Below are positions 1-4,796 of a DNA stretch of 7,419 bases, piece after piece. Below the pieces are notes generated by a model. That model had not been told where the DNA came from, did not search any database, and worked only from the letters and a program-made list of their open reading frames with translations. The stretch covers positions 1-7,419 of the forward strand of contig JAFGOU010000088.1 of assembly GCA_016926315.1 (NCBI GenBank). Direction: 5' to 3'. Positions within the stretch are counted from its first letter, which is position 1. Every line of letters starts with the position of its first letter. This DNA is from Chitinispirillaceae bacterium (GTDB taxonomy: Bacteria; Fibrobacterota; Chitinivibrionia; Chitinivibrionales; Chitinispirillaceae). A program made the translations under genes and the position numbers.

Positions 1-1091
1 AGGAACCGCTGGAAGTAGAGGTCGTGGCGGAAGGGGTCGAGCGTGCTCACGCCCAGGTTGTAAAAAGTGATGGCGTTGGCAGCGCTGCCGCGCAGTATGG
101 TGACGTCCTCGGGCCGCCGGTAGCCGCCGGAGAGCGCGGACGCGGCCCAGTCGCGCACGTCTTTGACAATAAGAAAATAGGAGGCGTACCCGAGCTTTTC
201 GATCACCGCGAGCTCCATCTCCTGGATATGGCGCGCCTGTTCGTACGCGGCCGTTCCTGCGTAGTTCGTCTGGAGACCGTGCGCGGCAAGGGATCGCAGG
301 TAGCTTTCCGGCGTATACCCCTGCGGCACCTCGATGCGGGGCATGATCCAGTCGCCGAGCGGGAGTTCGACGTTGCAGCTATCGGCGATGCGCGCGGTTT
401 CGGCTATGGCGCCGGTGTGGCGGGGGAACAGCCGCTGCTGGTCGGCGCCGGAGTGCAGGAACGCATGCCGGGGCGCGTATTCGCCCGGTCTGAGCCGCGA
501 CAGGGTGGAGGTCAGGCCGATGGCGCGCAGTATCCGGTGGGTCTCCCAGTCGCTCTCGTGGAGAAAATAGGCGTTGTCGGACACCACGCAGGTCAGGCCG
601 TGGGCAGCGGCGGTATCTTCGACGCGCGCGCTCTGCGTCCGGGTTTCGGTTGAGGTGCTGATCAGTTCGCCGTAGAGGCCGGCGCGGTTGGGCGTGGCGG
701 CGAGGAGCGCGAGCAGGGAAGGGGAGTGGGTGATGAAGACAAGGCCGGGCCACGGTCGGGAGAACGAATTGTCAAAGGAGAATGACGGGTCGGTGTGGCG
801 CTGCGTGATGAGTTCGCAGAGGTCGCCGTAGCCGTGGGCGTTTTTCGCGAGCAGCACGAGGCGCTCCGTTTTGTCGCGTGAAGGATCGGTAAGCTCGACG
901 CCCATGAGCGGTTTGATGGCTGCTTTACGGCACTCGAGATACAAGAGGACCAGGCCGCTCATCCGGTCGGTGTCGGTGAGCGCCAGCGCGGTCATGCCGA
1001 GCTGCTTTGCCCGCGCCACCAGTTCCGCCACCGTTGGAACGCCGGCGTGAAAGGAGAAGGAGGAGTGGGTGTGGAGAGGAACGTAGGACAT
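1..1091 (-). CDS. dnaE2: DnaE-family DNA polymerase III alpha subunit, error-prone DnaE2/ImuC-like (N-terminal part, gene runs off the left edge)
   Basis: Seen: an open minus-strand frame of 363 full codons from ATG at 1091 with no stop to base 1. It opens with the PHP-domain motif LHTHSSFSF (residues 6-14), then ALALTDTDRMSG (35-46) and GVEL (64-67). The region AHRKIL-like THRIL (184-188), CNVELPLGDW (239-248) and EKLGYASYFLIVKDV (298-312) matches the linker into the polymerase palm. RGSAANA (334-340) with LDPFRHDLYFQRF (351-363) is the DnaE catalytic-core entry. Family knowledge: DnaE extends DNA 5'-3'; DnaE2/ImuC forms do translesion synthesis with ImuA/ImuB under LexA. Why DnaE2-like: RGSAANA lacks the full GPGRGSAAGS of replicative DnaE, PHP metal ligands are degenerate (Thr41 for His; N-x-Y at 173-175 for D-x-H), and lexA lies upstream on the same strand. 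The ribosome site is weak (GGATTCACC before ATG). A replicative DnaE paralogue is the alternative; the family is certain, the subtype likely. Confidence 0.9.
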   Translation of the reverse strand, partial: MSYVPLHTHSSFSFHAGVPTVAELVARAKQLGMTALALTDTDRMSGLVLLYLECRKAAIKPLMGVELTDPSRDKTERLVLLAKNAHGYGDLCELITQRHTDPSFSFDNSFSRPWPGLVFITHSPSLLALLAATPNRAGLYGELISTSTETRTQSARVEDTAAAHGLTCVVSDNAYFLHESDWETHRILRAIGLTSTLSRLRPGEYAPRHAFLHSGADQQRLFPRHTGAIAETARIADSCNVELPLGDWIMPRIEVPQGYTPESYLRSLAAHGLQTNYAGTAAYEQARHIQEMELAVIEKLGYASYFLIVKDVRDWAASALSGGYRRPEDVTILRGSAANAITFYNLGVSTLDPFRHDLYFQRF

Positions 1092-1100
1092 GGTGAATCC

Positions 1101-1134
1101 ATTGTAGATTGTAAAATGCGGATTGCGGAATGAA
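1101..1134. repeat. Short intergenic repeat, copy A
   Basis: Begins ATTGTAGATTGTAAAATGCG and ends GGAATGAA. Its first 32 bases are identical to the reverse complement of copy C at 1753-1793. It ends 9 bases upstream of the DnaE2-like start codon at 1091, so it occupies the place where that gene's promoter and leader should be. Confidence 0.85.
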
Positions 1135-1242
1135 GGGCGTTACGGATGCCGGTTCAGTTCATCAGCAGGAATGCTTCGGGTGCGTCACGGTGGGTGCTCC
1201 GTAATGCTGTGCGACCGTTCCCGTTGACGAATAACCGTTCGG

Positions 1243-1269
1243 CGACCCCTCGACAGGCTCGGGGTGACA
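1243..1269 (+). repeat. Left copy of an inverted repeat pair (CGACAGGCTC family)
   Basis: Contains CCCCTCGACAGGCTCGGGG followed by TGACA. It is an imperfect inverted copy of 1366-1393. Each copy also has short self-complementary ends (CCC/GGG), so each could fold into a small hairpin. From memory, sequences like CTTCGACAGGCTCAGGGTGA recur as intergenic repeats in many bacterial genomes; that was not checked here. Confidence 0.75.
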
Positions 1270-1311
1270 TTATGGCGACTGTGGCAGTTCAAGATTACCG
1301 GCACAAGTCTG

Positions 1312-1491
1312 TCACCCTGCTTGCCCTGTGTAACGTTTTAGCAAAGCGGGGAGCCTGCCCTGAACTGTCACCCTGAGCCTGTCGAAGGGTCCGATTACCG
1401 AAGCGCATTTTTTTGGCCGATACTGCCCGCACGCCCCGCAGTACAGGCCGCAAAATGCCACCAGGTTGCTGTCGACCACGATCTTTTTCAT
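1312..1491 (-). pseudogene. Truncated DUF3795-like gene, disrupted by a repeat
   Basis: The start is intact: GAGAGGGG lies 7 bases before ATG at 1491. The first 30 codons (1402-1491) read MKKIVVDSNLVAF, CGLYCGACGQY, RPKKCA. This resembles the Cys-rich opening of DUF3795 proteins (LVAYCGLYCGxC...), small proteins of unknown function that carry several conserved cysteines. After about codon 30 the frame enters the CGACAGGCTC repeat (1366-1393) and continues through unrelated sequence to a TGA at 1312-1314. The resulting 59-residue product lacks the remaining cysteines. No continuation of the domain was recognised in any frame of 1149-1242, beyond the repeats. The family call rests on the short CGLYCGAC motif and the start context, so it is probable rather than certain; a small expressed peptide cannot be ruled out. 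Confidence 0.6.
1366..1393 (-). repeat. Right copy of the inverted repeat pair (CGACAGGCTC family)
   Basis: On the minus strand it reads ACCCTTCGACAGGCTCAGGG then TGACA, matching the left copy at 1243-1269 at nearly every position. A partial third copy, CTGTCACCCTG, lies at 1309-1319 and the same 11 bases recur at 1365-1375. The pair bounds a 151-bp segment of MITE-like size, but no target duplication was recognised. Confidence 0.75.
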
Positions 1492-1515
1492 GCGACGACC
1501 CCTCTCTTTCTGGTT

Positions 1516-1550
1516 ATTGTGGATTGGTGATTGCGGATTGCGGAATGAAA
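1516..1550. repeat. Short intergenic repeat, copy B (diverged)
   Basis: Reads ATTGTGGATTGGTGATTGCG then GATTGCGGAATGAAA. It has the same orientation as copy A and shares the GGATTGCGGAATGAA end, with a diverged start. It lies 24 bases upstream of the DUF3795-like start codon at 1491. Confidence 0.7.
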
Positions 1551-1601
1551 GGCCGCTGTGCTTGTTTTTTTTAATACGCAATAGTCAATGGCATCAGGTG
1601 T

Positions 1602-1798
1602 CCTGCACACGCGGTTCACGCACCGCGGCTACGATTGTTGTTTCTTCGGTTTTTCAATCTGCATTCTACAATCTACAATCTACAATTCCTTTCAGACACC
1701 TGACATGCAATTCGCGAATCGTCGCTACGATTGTTTTTTTTTGGTTTTGACGTTCATTCCGCATTCCGCAATCCGCATTTTACAATCTACAATCCCCT
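1602..1798. repeat. Two imperfect tandem units of about 97-100 bp
   Basis: Unit 1 (about 1602-1698) and unit 2 (about 1699-1798) each start with CCTG, reach GCTACGATTGTT (1628 and 1724), run into a T/G-rich stretch ending GGTTTT, and end with CTACAATCTACAAT-type sequence. Unit 2 holds AATCGT-CGCT-ACGATT followed by nine T's (1717-1742), shaped like a plus-strand intrinsic terminator, although no plus-strand gene lies upstream. Unit 1 contains CTACAAT three times in a row (1666-1686). The end of unit 2 overlaps the last codon and stop of lexA. Confidence 0.6.
1753..1793. repeat. Short intergenic repeat, copy C (inverted relative to A and B)
   Basis: This is the reverse complement of copy A over 32 identical bases, with one extra GCGGAAT unit. 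It overlaps the 3' end of lexA: the final Leu codon (TTG) and the TAG stop (1787-1789) fall inside it. A partial copy in the same orientation, with the ACAATCTACAAT part repeated, lies at 1661-1688. Confidence 0.85.
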
Positions 1799-2416
1799 TA
1801 TCACCCGCACGACTATGCCCAGTAAGGCAAACGTTTCGGTCTTCTCCTGGTGTACCGCGATCGGCTGCATCGCATCGTTGGCCGGGACCAGTGTCACGTT
1901 CTTGCCATTCCGGCGCACATATTTCAGCGTGGCTTCGTTGTTCCAGAGCACTGCCGCGATCTCCCGCGGCCCTGCGTCAGGCTGCTTTTTTATGACCACC
2001 AGGTCGCCGTCGAGGATATGGGCGTTGATCATACTATGGCCCTTCACCCTGAGCGCGAAGTAGCCGTTGCCCGTGTTGTCGATGCCGAGTGACGAAAAAT
2101 CGATCGACTGTTCCACGTTTTCGATCGCCTCGACCGGCGTTCCGGCCGCGATACGGCCGACGAGCGGAACCGCCGTTTGAGAGGGGAGAAGCGACATGAG
2201 TGACCGTTTCCTGTGCGCCGGTGGGGCAATCAGCCCTTTTTTGCGCAGAAACCGCACATGGTTCTGCACCGCGTTGGGTGACGCATAGCCGAAATGGGCC
2301 TGTATCTCCTGAACGCTCGGCGGCATGCCGTGTCGCCGGCGGAATTGCTCAAGAAAGGCGAGAAATGCCTGCTGTTTTTTTGTCGGTTCGCGGGAGGTTC
2401 GGTTTGATATGGTCAT
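1787..2416 (-). CDS. lexA: LexA SOS-response transcriptional repressor
   Basis: A 209-residue protein, close to the usual LexA length of about 200. The N-terminal winged helix-turn-helix spans about residues 10-64 (PTKKQQAFLAFLEQF, then PPSVQEIQAHFGYASPNAVQ). The Ala-Gly self-cleavage bond lies in GRIAAGTP (Ala91-Gly92). The serine of the Ser/Lys dyad is Ser128 in GHSM, and the lysine is Lys165 in ATLKYVRR. Family knowledge: LexA represses SOS genes and cleaves itself when RecA is activated by single-stranded DNA. The frame can be extended 6 codons to a GTG at 2434, but that lies inside the operator, so ATG at 2416 is preferred. No ribosome site precedes it. The promoter places the RNA start about 4 bases from the ATG, implying a leaderless mRNA. 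The C-terminus (VIRGL) ends in repeat DNA. A DnaE2-like gene follows on the same strand. Confidence 0.97.
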   Translation of the reverse strand: MTISNRTSREPTKKQQAFLAFLEQFRRRHGMPPSVQEIQAHFGYASPNAVQNHVRFLRKKGLIAPPAHRKRSLMSLLPSQTAVPLVGRIAAGTPVEAIENVEQSIDFSSLGIDNTGNGYFALRVKGHSMINAHILDGDLVVIKKQPDAGPREIAAVLWNNEATLKYVRRNGKNVTLVPANDAMQPIAVHQEKTETFALLGIVVRVIRGL

Positions 2417-2418
2417 AC

Positions 2419-2434
2419 GTGTATAAATATACAC
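2419..2434. promoter_or_regulatory. LexA operator (SOS box), GTGT-N8-ACAC
   Basis: GTGTATA-AA-TATACAC is a perfect 7-bp inverted repeat with a 2-base centre. Its spacing equals that of the E. coli SOS box CTGT-N8-ACAG. It lies 2 bases before the lexA ATG and covers the -10 element, as expected for autorepression. Binding is inferred from position and symmetry. Confidence 0.8.
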
Positions 2435-2454
2435 CTGTTCGGCGCGCAGTGCAA
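2426..2454 (-). promoter_or_regulatory. lexA promoter
   Basis: The -35 is TTGCAC (2449-2454) and the -10 is TATATT (2426-2431), separated by exactly 17 bases. Transcription should start near 2419-2420, only 3-4 bases from the ATG. The operator overlaps the -10. Confidence 0.7.
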
Positions 2455-2456
2455 GG

Positions 2457-2493
2457 AAAAAAAACAGGCGCGAAGCGAGTATCGCTTCGCGCC
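2457..2493 (-). terminator. Intrinsic terminator of the S8 protease gene
   Basis: A perfect 12-bp stem, GGCGCGAAGCGA / TCGCTTCGCGCC, with a 3-base loop lies at 2467-2493. On the minus strand it is followed by TG and eight T's (2457-2464). It lies 35 bases past the protease stop and just before the lexA promoter, so it isolates lexA from upstream transcription. Confidence 0.92.
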
Positions 2494-2528
2494 CGGAAAA
2501 TCAGGACAACAGGGCAGGATGACCTTGG

Positions 2529-4289
2529 TTATCTGATCGTGACCTTTGCCGAAAACGCCCCGGTTTTCGTTGTCATCCGGCAGAGATACGCACCCGGAGA
2601 AGCCTGGCGGCCGGAAAGGGCGATCGAGTGGTGGCCGGCAGCGACATGGCCTTGCACAAGGGTCATTGCCGTGCTGCCTTTGAGGTCGAACAGGGCTATG
2701 GTGACCGTGCCGCCGTCCTGATGGATTGCGGGATCGACAAAGTAGTGGAGCGTGTTGTTCGAAAAATAGACGCCGTTACGCTTCGCTTCTGCGGCAACGA
2801 TGTTTTTGATGATTTCGGTCGACGGATAGAGCGAATCAACCATGCGGATCGCGGCGCGGAGGTTGGGCAGCGGGCCGATATGGCCGGTGGTGCCGGTGCC
2901 CTGTGGCGTGCCGGTTTGCATGAGGATCGTCCGTATCTGGGGACAGGTGAGCAGCCGCCCTTTTTTCTCTTTGGCGTACGACTGAAGCAGCGCCACGGCC
3001 GAGGTAACTATCGGGCCGCTGGAGCTGGTGCCGCTGAAACTGGCGCTGTAGGATTGCCGCCAGTCCGTGCTGCCACTCCATGCGTTGCCGTATCCAAGGG
3101 TAAACACCCGCTCGCCCCAGCCATGCATATTGACCCTGGCGCCATAGGTGCTGAAGCTCAGACGGTTATGGCTGGTGTTCGCGCTGCCTGCGCCTTCGAT
3201 GATTGAGCCGTTGTCGCCCCAGGAGTGGTAGGTGGCATAACTGGGATCATCCATATTCGATGCGCCGTTTCCTGAAGTCTGCACGATGATCACCCCCCTG
3301 GCTGTCGCGGCTTTGATAAGGTCCCAGAGGGTTTTATTGACGTCGGGCGGACCGAGCTTGCCGTCGGGAGCGTTACGCTGCATTTCCATGAGAACGATGT
3401 CGCCGGTTTTCGAACTGTCGATCGAGGCCCTGAGCGCTGCCGCGTCGCCGTGTACGATTGAATAGGTGAGACCCCGCGCATCGGGCACAGATCCGGTAAT
3501 CCCGAACCCGTTATCGCCGGCAAGCATAAGGCCCATGACCGCCATGCCGTGGTCGCGGTAGTCGTCGGTCCGCCAGGGGAGGCCGTAGGCGATCTTCTGG
3601 TTGTGAAGGTCTTCGTGGACCTGCTGTGTGGCATGATCCAGCCTGCCCCAACTGTGTTCAAGGTCGCCTATTGTTAATCCGGCGCCCCTGACGCCCATGG
3701 TCCAGGCGTAATCGACGTCGATGCCCGGGTTGGGTCCGCGATAGGTCTGGCTTGTCAGGAACGACGGTGTTGTCGGCGGGTAATCGATGGGCGGGGGAAT
3801 GTCCACCGCGGCTTCGAGTGACACATATTCCACGAGATCGTTCTGCTCGAGCTCAAGGGCGAGCTTGATCAGTTGTTCTTTCGGAATGCCGATGATGTCA
3901 ACTTCATACAGACACATCCACGGGTAGCGGTCGAATCCTTTGTGGTCAAGGAGTTTGCCGTTGTTTTTCCGGGCCTCCTGTAGCTCTTCGGTAGCGCATT
4001 CGAGAAACCGCTTGAAACGGAGCTGTCTGTTTTTGACCAACCGTCCGAACGAGGAGACCGACGCAGCGGATTTTGCCAGAGGAAACTGCAATGCGCCTGT
4101 TGGTGAGAGATCGGGCAGGAGCGACGGTTTGAATTTTACCACCAGACGATAGTCGTCCACTCCAGGGACAAGATAGTGGCCGCCCTTTAAATTGGTCTCT
4201 GCCGATGTTGAGACGCTTAGCGATGCGAACATTAAAGCGATTAAACAAACCGCGATACACAACTGTTTTCCCCTCTCCCATTGTTCCAT
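2529..4289 (-). CDS. Secreted subtilisin-like (S8 family) serine protease with prodomain and C-terminal sorting-type module
   Basis: A 586-residue protein; GGGGGAG precedes ATG at 4289 by 7 bases. Domains: signal peptide 1-30 (hydrophobic CIAVCLIALMFASL, likely cut after TSA30); a prodomain-like segment about 45-165 (YRLVVKFKP, LVEYVSLEAAV); S8 catalytic domain about 190-490; C-terminal beta module about 500-586. Catalytic residues: Asp209 in TIGDLEHSW, His247 in YRDHGMAV, oxyanion Asn341 in TSGNG, Ser422 in FSGTSSSGP. The Asp motif is followed by HEDL (225-228) rather than the usual DTG context, a known variant among secreted bacterial S8 proteases. The tail (LFDLKGS...TLV...AAGHHSIALSG...SPGAYLCRM) resembles the GH5 enzyme's tail and type IX sorting domains. 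It likely acts outside the cell on proteins; the substrate is unknown. Its own promoter and terminator suggest a single-gene unit. Confidence 0.93.
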   Translation of the reverse strand: MEQWERGKQLCIAVCLIALMFASLSVSTSAETNLKGGHYLVPGVDDYRLVVKFKPSLLPDLSPTGALQFPLAKSAASVSSFGRLVKNRQLRFKRFLECATEELQEARKNNGKLLDHKGFDRYPWMCLYEVDIIGIPKEQLIKLALELEQNDLVEYVSLEAAVDIPPPIDYPPTTPSFLTSQTYRGPNPGIDVDYAWTMGVRGAGLTIGDLEHSWGRLDHATQQVHEDLHNQKIAYGLPWRTDDYRDHGMAVMGLMLAGDNGFGITGSVPDARGLTYSIVHGDAAALRASIDSSKTGDIVLMEMQRNAPDGKLGPPDVNKTLWDLIKAATARGVIIVQTSGNGASNMDDPSYATYHSWGDNGSIIEGAGSANTSHNRLSFSTYGARVNMHGWGERVFTLGYGNAWSGSTDWRQSYSASFSGTSSSGPIVTSAVALLQSYAKEKKGRLLTCPQIRTILMQTGTPQGTGTTGHIGPLPNLRAAIRMVDSLYPSTEIIKNIVAAEAKRNGVYFSNNTLHYFVDPAIHQDGGTVTIALFDLKGSTAMTLVQGHVAAGHHSIALSGRQASPGAYLCRMTTKTGAFSAKVTIR

Positions 4290-4345
4290 ACGTTACTCCC
4301 CCTTGACTTTAAGAAATTTTTAAAATGTTTATCGAATCTGTCTAT

Positions 4346-4375
4346 ATAATAAGCATTTTTATGCTGAATTTCCAA
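4346..4375 (-). promoter_or_regulatory. Candidate promoter of the S8 protease gene
   Basis: TTGGAA (-35, 4370-4375) and TATTAT (-10, 4346-4351) are 18 bases apart, about 57 bases upstream of the start codon. The spacer contains the inverted repeat AGCAT-TTTT-ATGCT (4352-4365), which could be an operator. The area is AT-rich, so a chance match is possible. Confidence 0.45.
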
Positions 4376-4512
4376 AAAACATGTCGATCCCTGAGTGCCA
4401 TCGCAAAGCAATTGCCCTAAAACAGTAGCAGAAATCCTGTAAAACAACAAACTATCATCCCGGTCAGCTTCGTTTATCAGGAGCTCCTTCTTCGCCTCCC
4501 CAATCCGAAGAG

Positions 4513-4550
4513 TATGCTGATAATCCCGTTTTTGGGGGATTATCAGCATA
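4513..4550. other. Perfect 15-bp hairpin adjoining the tRNA-Leu 3' end
   Basis: TATGCTGATAATCCC (4513-4527) and its exact complement GGGATTATCAGCATA (4536-4550) enclose an 8-base loop, GTTTTTGG. The hairpin is one base past the last tRNA base (4552). Neither flank has a T-tract, so it is not a standard intrinsic terminator. It could be a tRNA trailer that guides 3' processing or termination, or a remnant of an integrated element. Confidence 0.85.
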
Positions 4551-4551
4551 A

Positions 4552-4635
4552 TGCCCGGGGCCGGAATCGAACCGGCACAGCCTTGCGGCCGAGGGATTTT
4601 AAGTCCCTTGTGTCTACCAATTCCACCACCTGGGC
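4552..4635 (-). tRNA. tRNA-Leu (UAA anticodon)
   Basis: The minus strand folds as a class II tRNA: acceptor GCCCAGG/CCCGGGC, D-arm GTGGAATTGGTAGACAC, anticodon arm AGGGA-CTTAAAA-TCCCT with anticodon UAA (4599-4601), a long variable arm CGGCC-GCAA-GGCTG, and T-arm GCCGG-TTCGATT-CCGGC, with discriminator A. It closely matches bacterial leucine tRNAs that read UUA/UUG. No CCA end is encoded, so it must be added enzymatically. The acceptor stem has an A5-C68 mismatch. Confidence 0.97.
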
Positions 4636-4655
4636 ATTGAAGGGAAAGCTGGTAA

Positions 4656-4684
4656 AAACTACTTTTTAATGGGAAAAAACGCAA
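4656..4684 (-). promoter_or_regulatory. Candidate tRNA-Leu promoter
   Basis: TTGCGT (-35, 4679-4684) and TAGTTT (-10, 4656-4661) have a 17-base spacer and lie about 20 bases upstream of the tRNA 5' end. The -10 match is modest and the region is AT-rich. Confidence 0.4.
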
Positions 4685-4745
4685 GGCATAAAATATCCTG
4701 ACTTTCGCACAAAAAAACGAATTTGAACGCCCGTTTTTCCTGCAA

Positions 4746-4779
4746 ATTACCACTAATAGTAATGACATCCGTTTATAAA
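4746..4779 (+). promoter_or_regulatory. Candidate control region of the GH5 gene: imperfect palindrome plus -10-like element
   Basis: ATTAC-N8-GTAAT (4746-4763) is an inverted repeat with 5-bp arms and two further matching inner positions. TATAAA (4774-4779) lies 11 bases downstream and could be a -10 element, but no -35 at normal spacing was found. This would fit an activator- or repressor-bound promoter; the support is symmetry and position only. Confidence 0.3.
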
Positions 4780-4796
4780 ACAATGAAAGTGGTACC

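Noticed and set aside
24..653. Plus-strand open frame of 209 codons
   Set aside because: It runs antisense, in the same codon register, to the DnaE2-like gene, whose protein has clear family motifs. The open frame follows from GC-rich codons.
1092..1786. Possible insertion sequence in the lexA-polymerase gap
   Set aside because: No transposase frame and no recognisable terminal inverted repeats with target duplications; only short repeats are present.
1661..1793. Possible CRISPR array (CTACAAT units and repeated CAATCTACAAT)
   Set aside because: The units are too short, adjacent or unevenly spaced, with no constant repeat-spacer pattern and no cas genes.
2200..2721. Plus-strand open frame of 173 codons
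   Set aside because: It is antisense to both lexA and the protease and crosses the lexA promoter, operator and the strong terminator.
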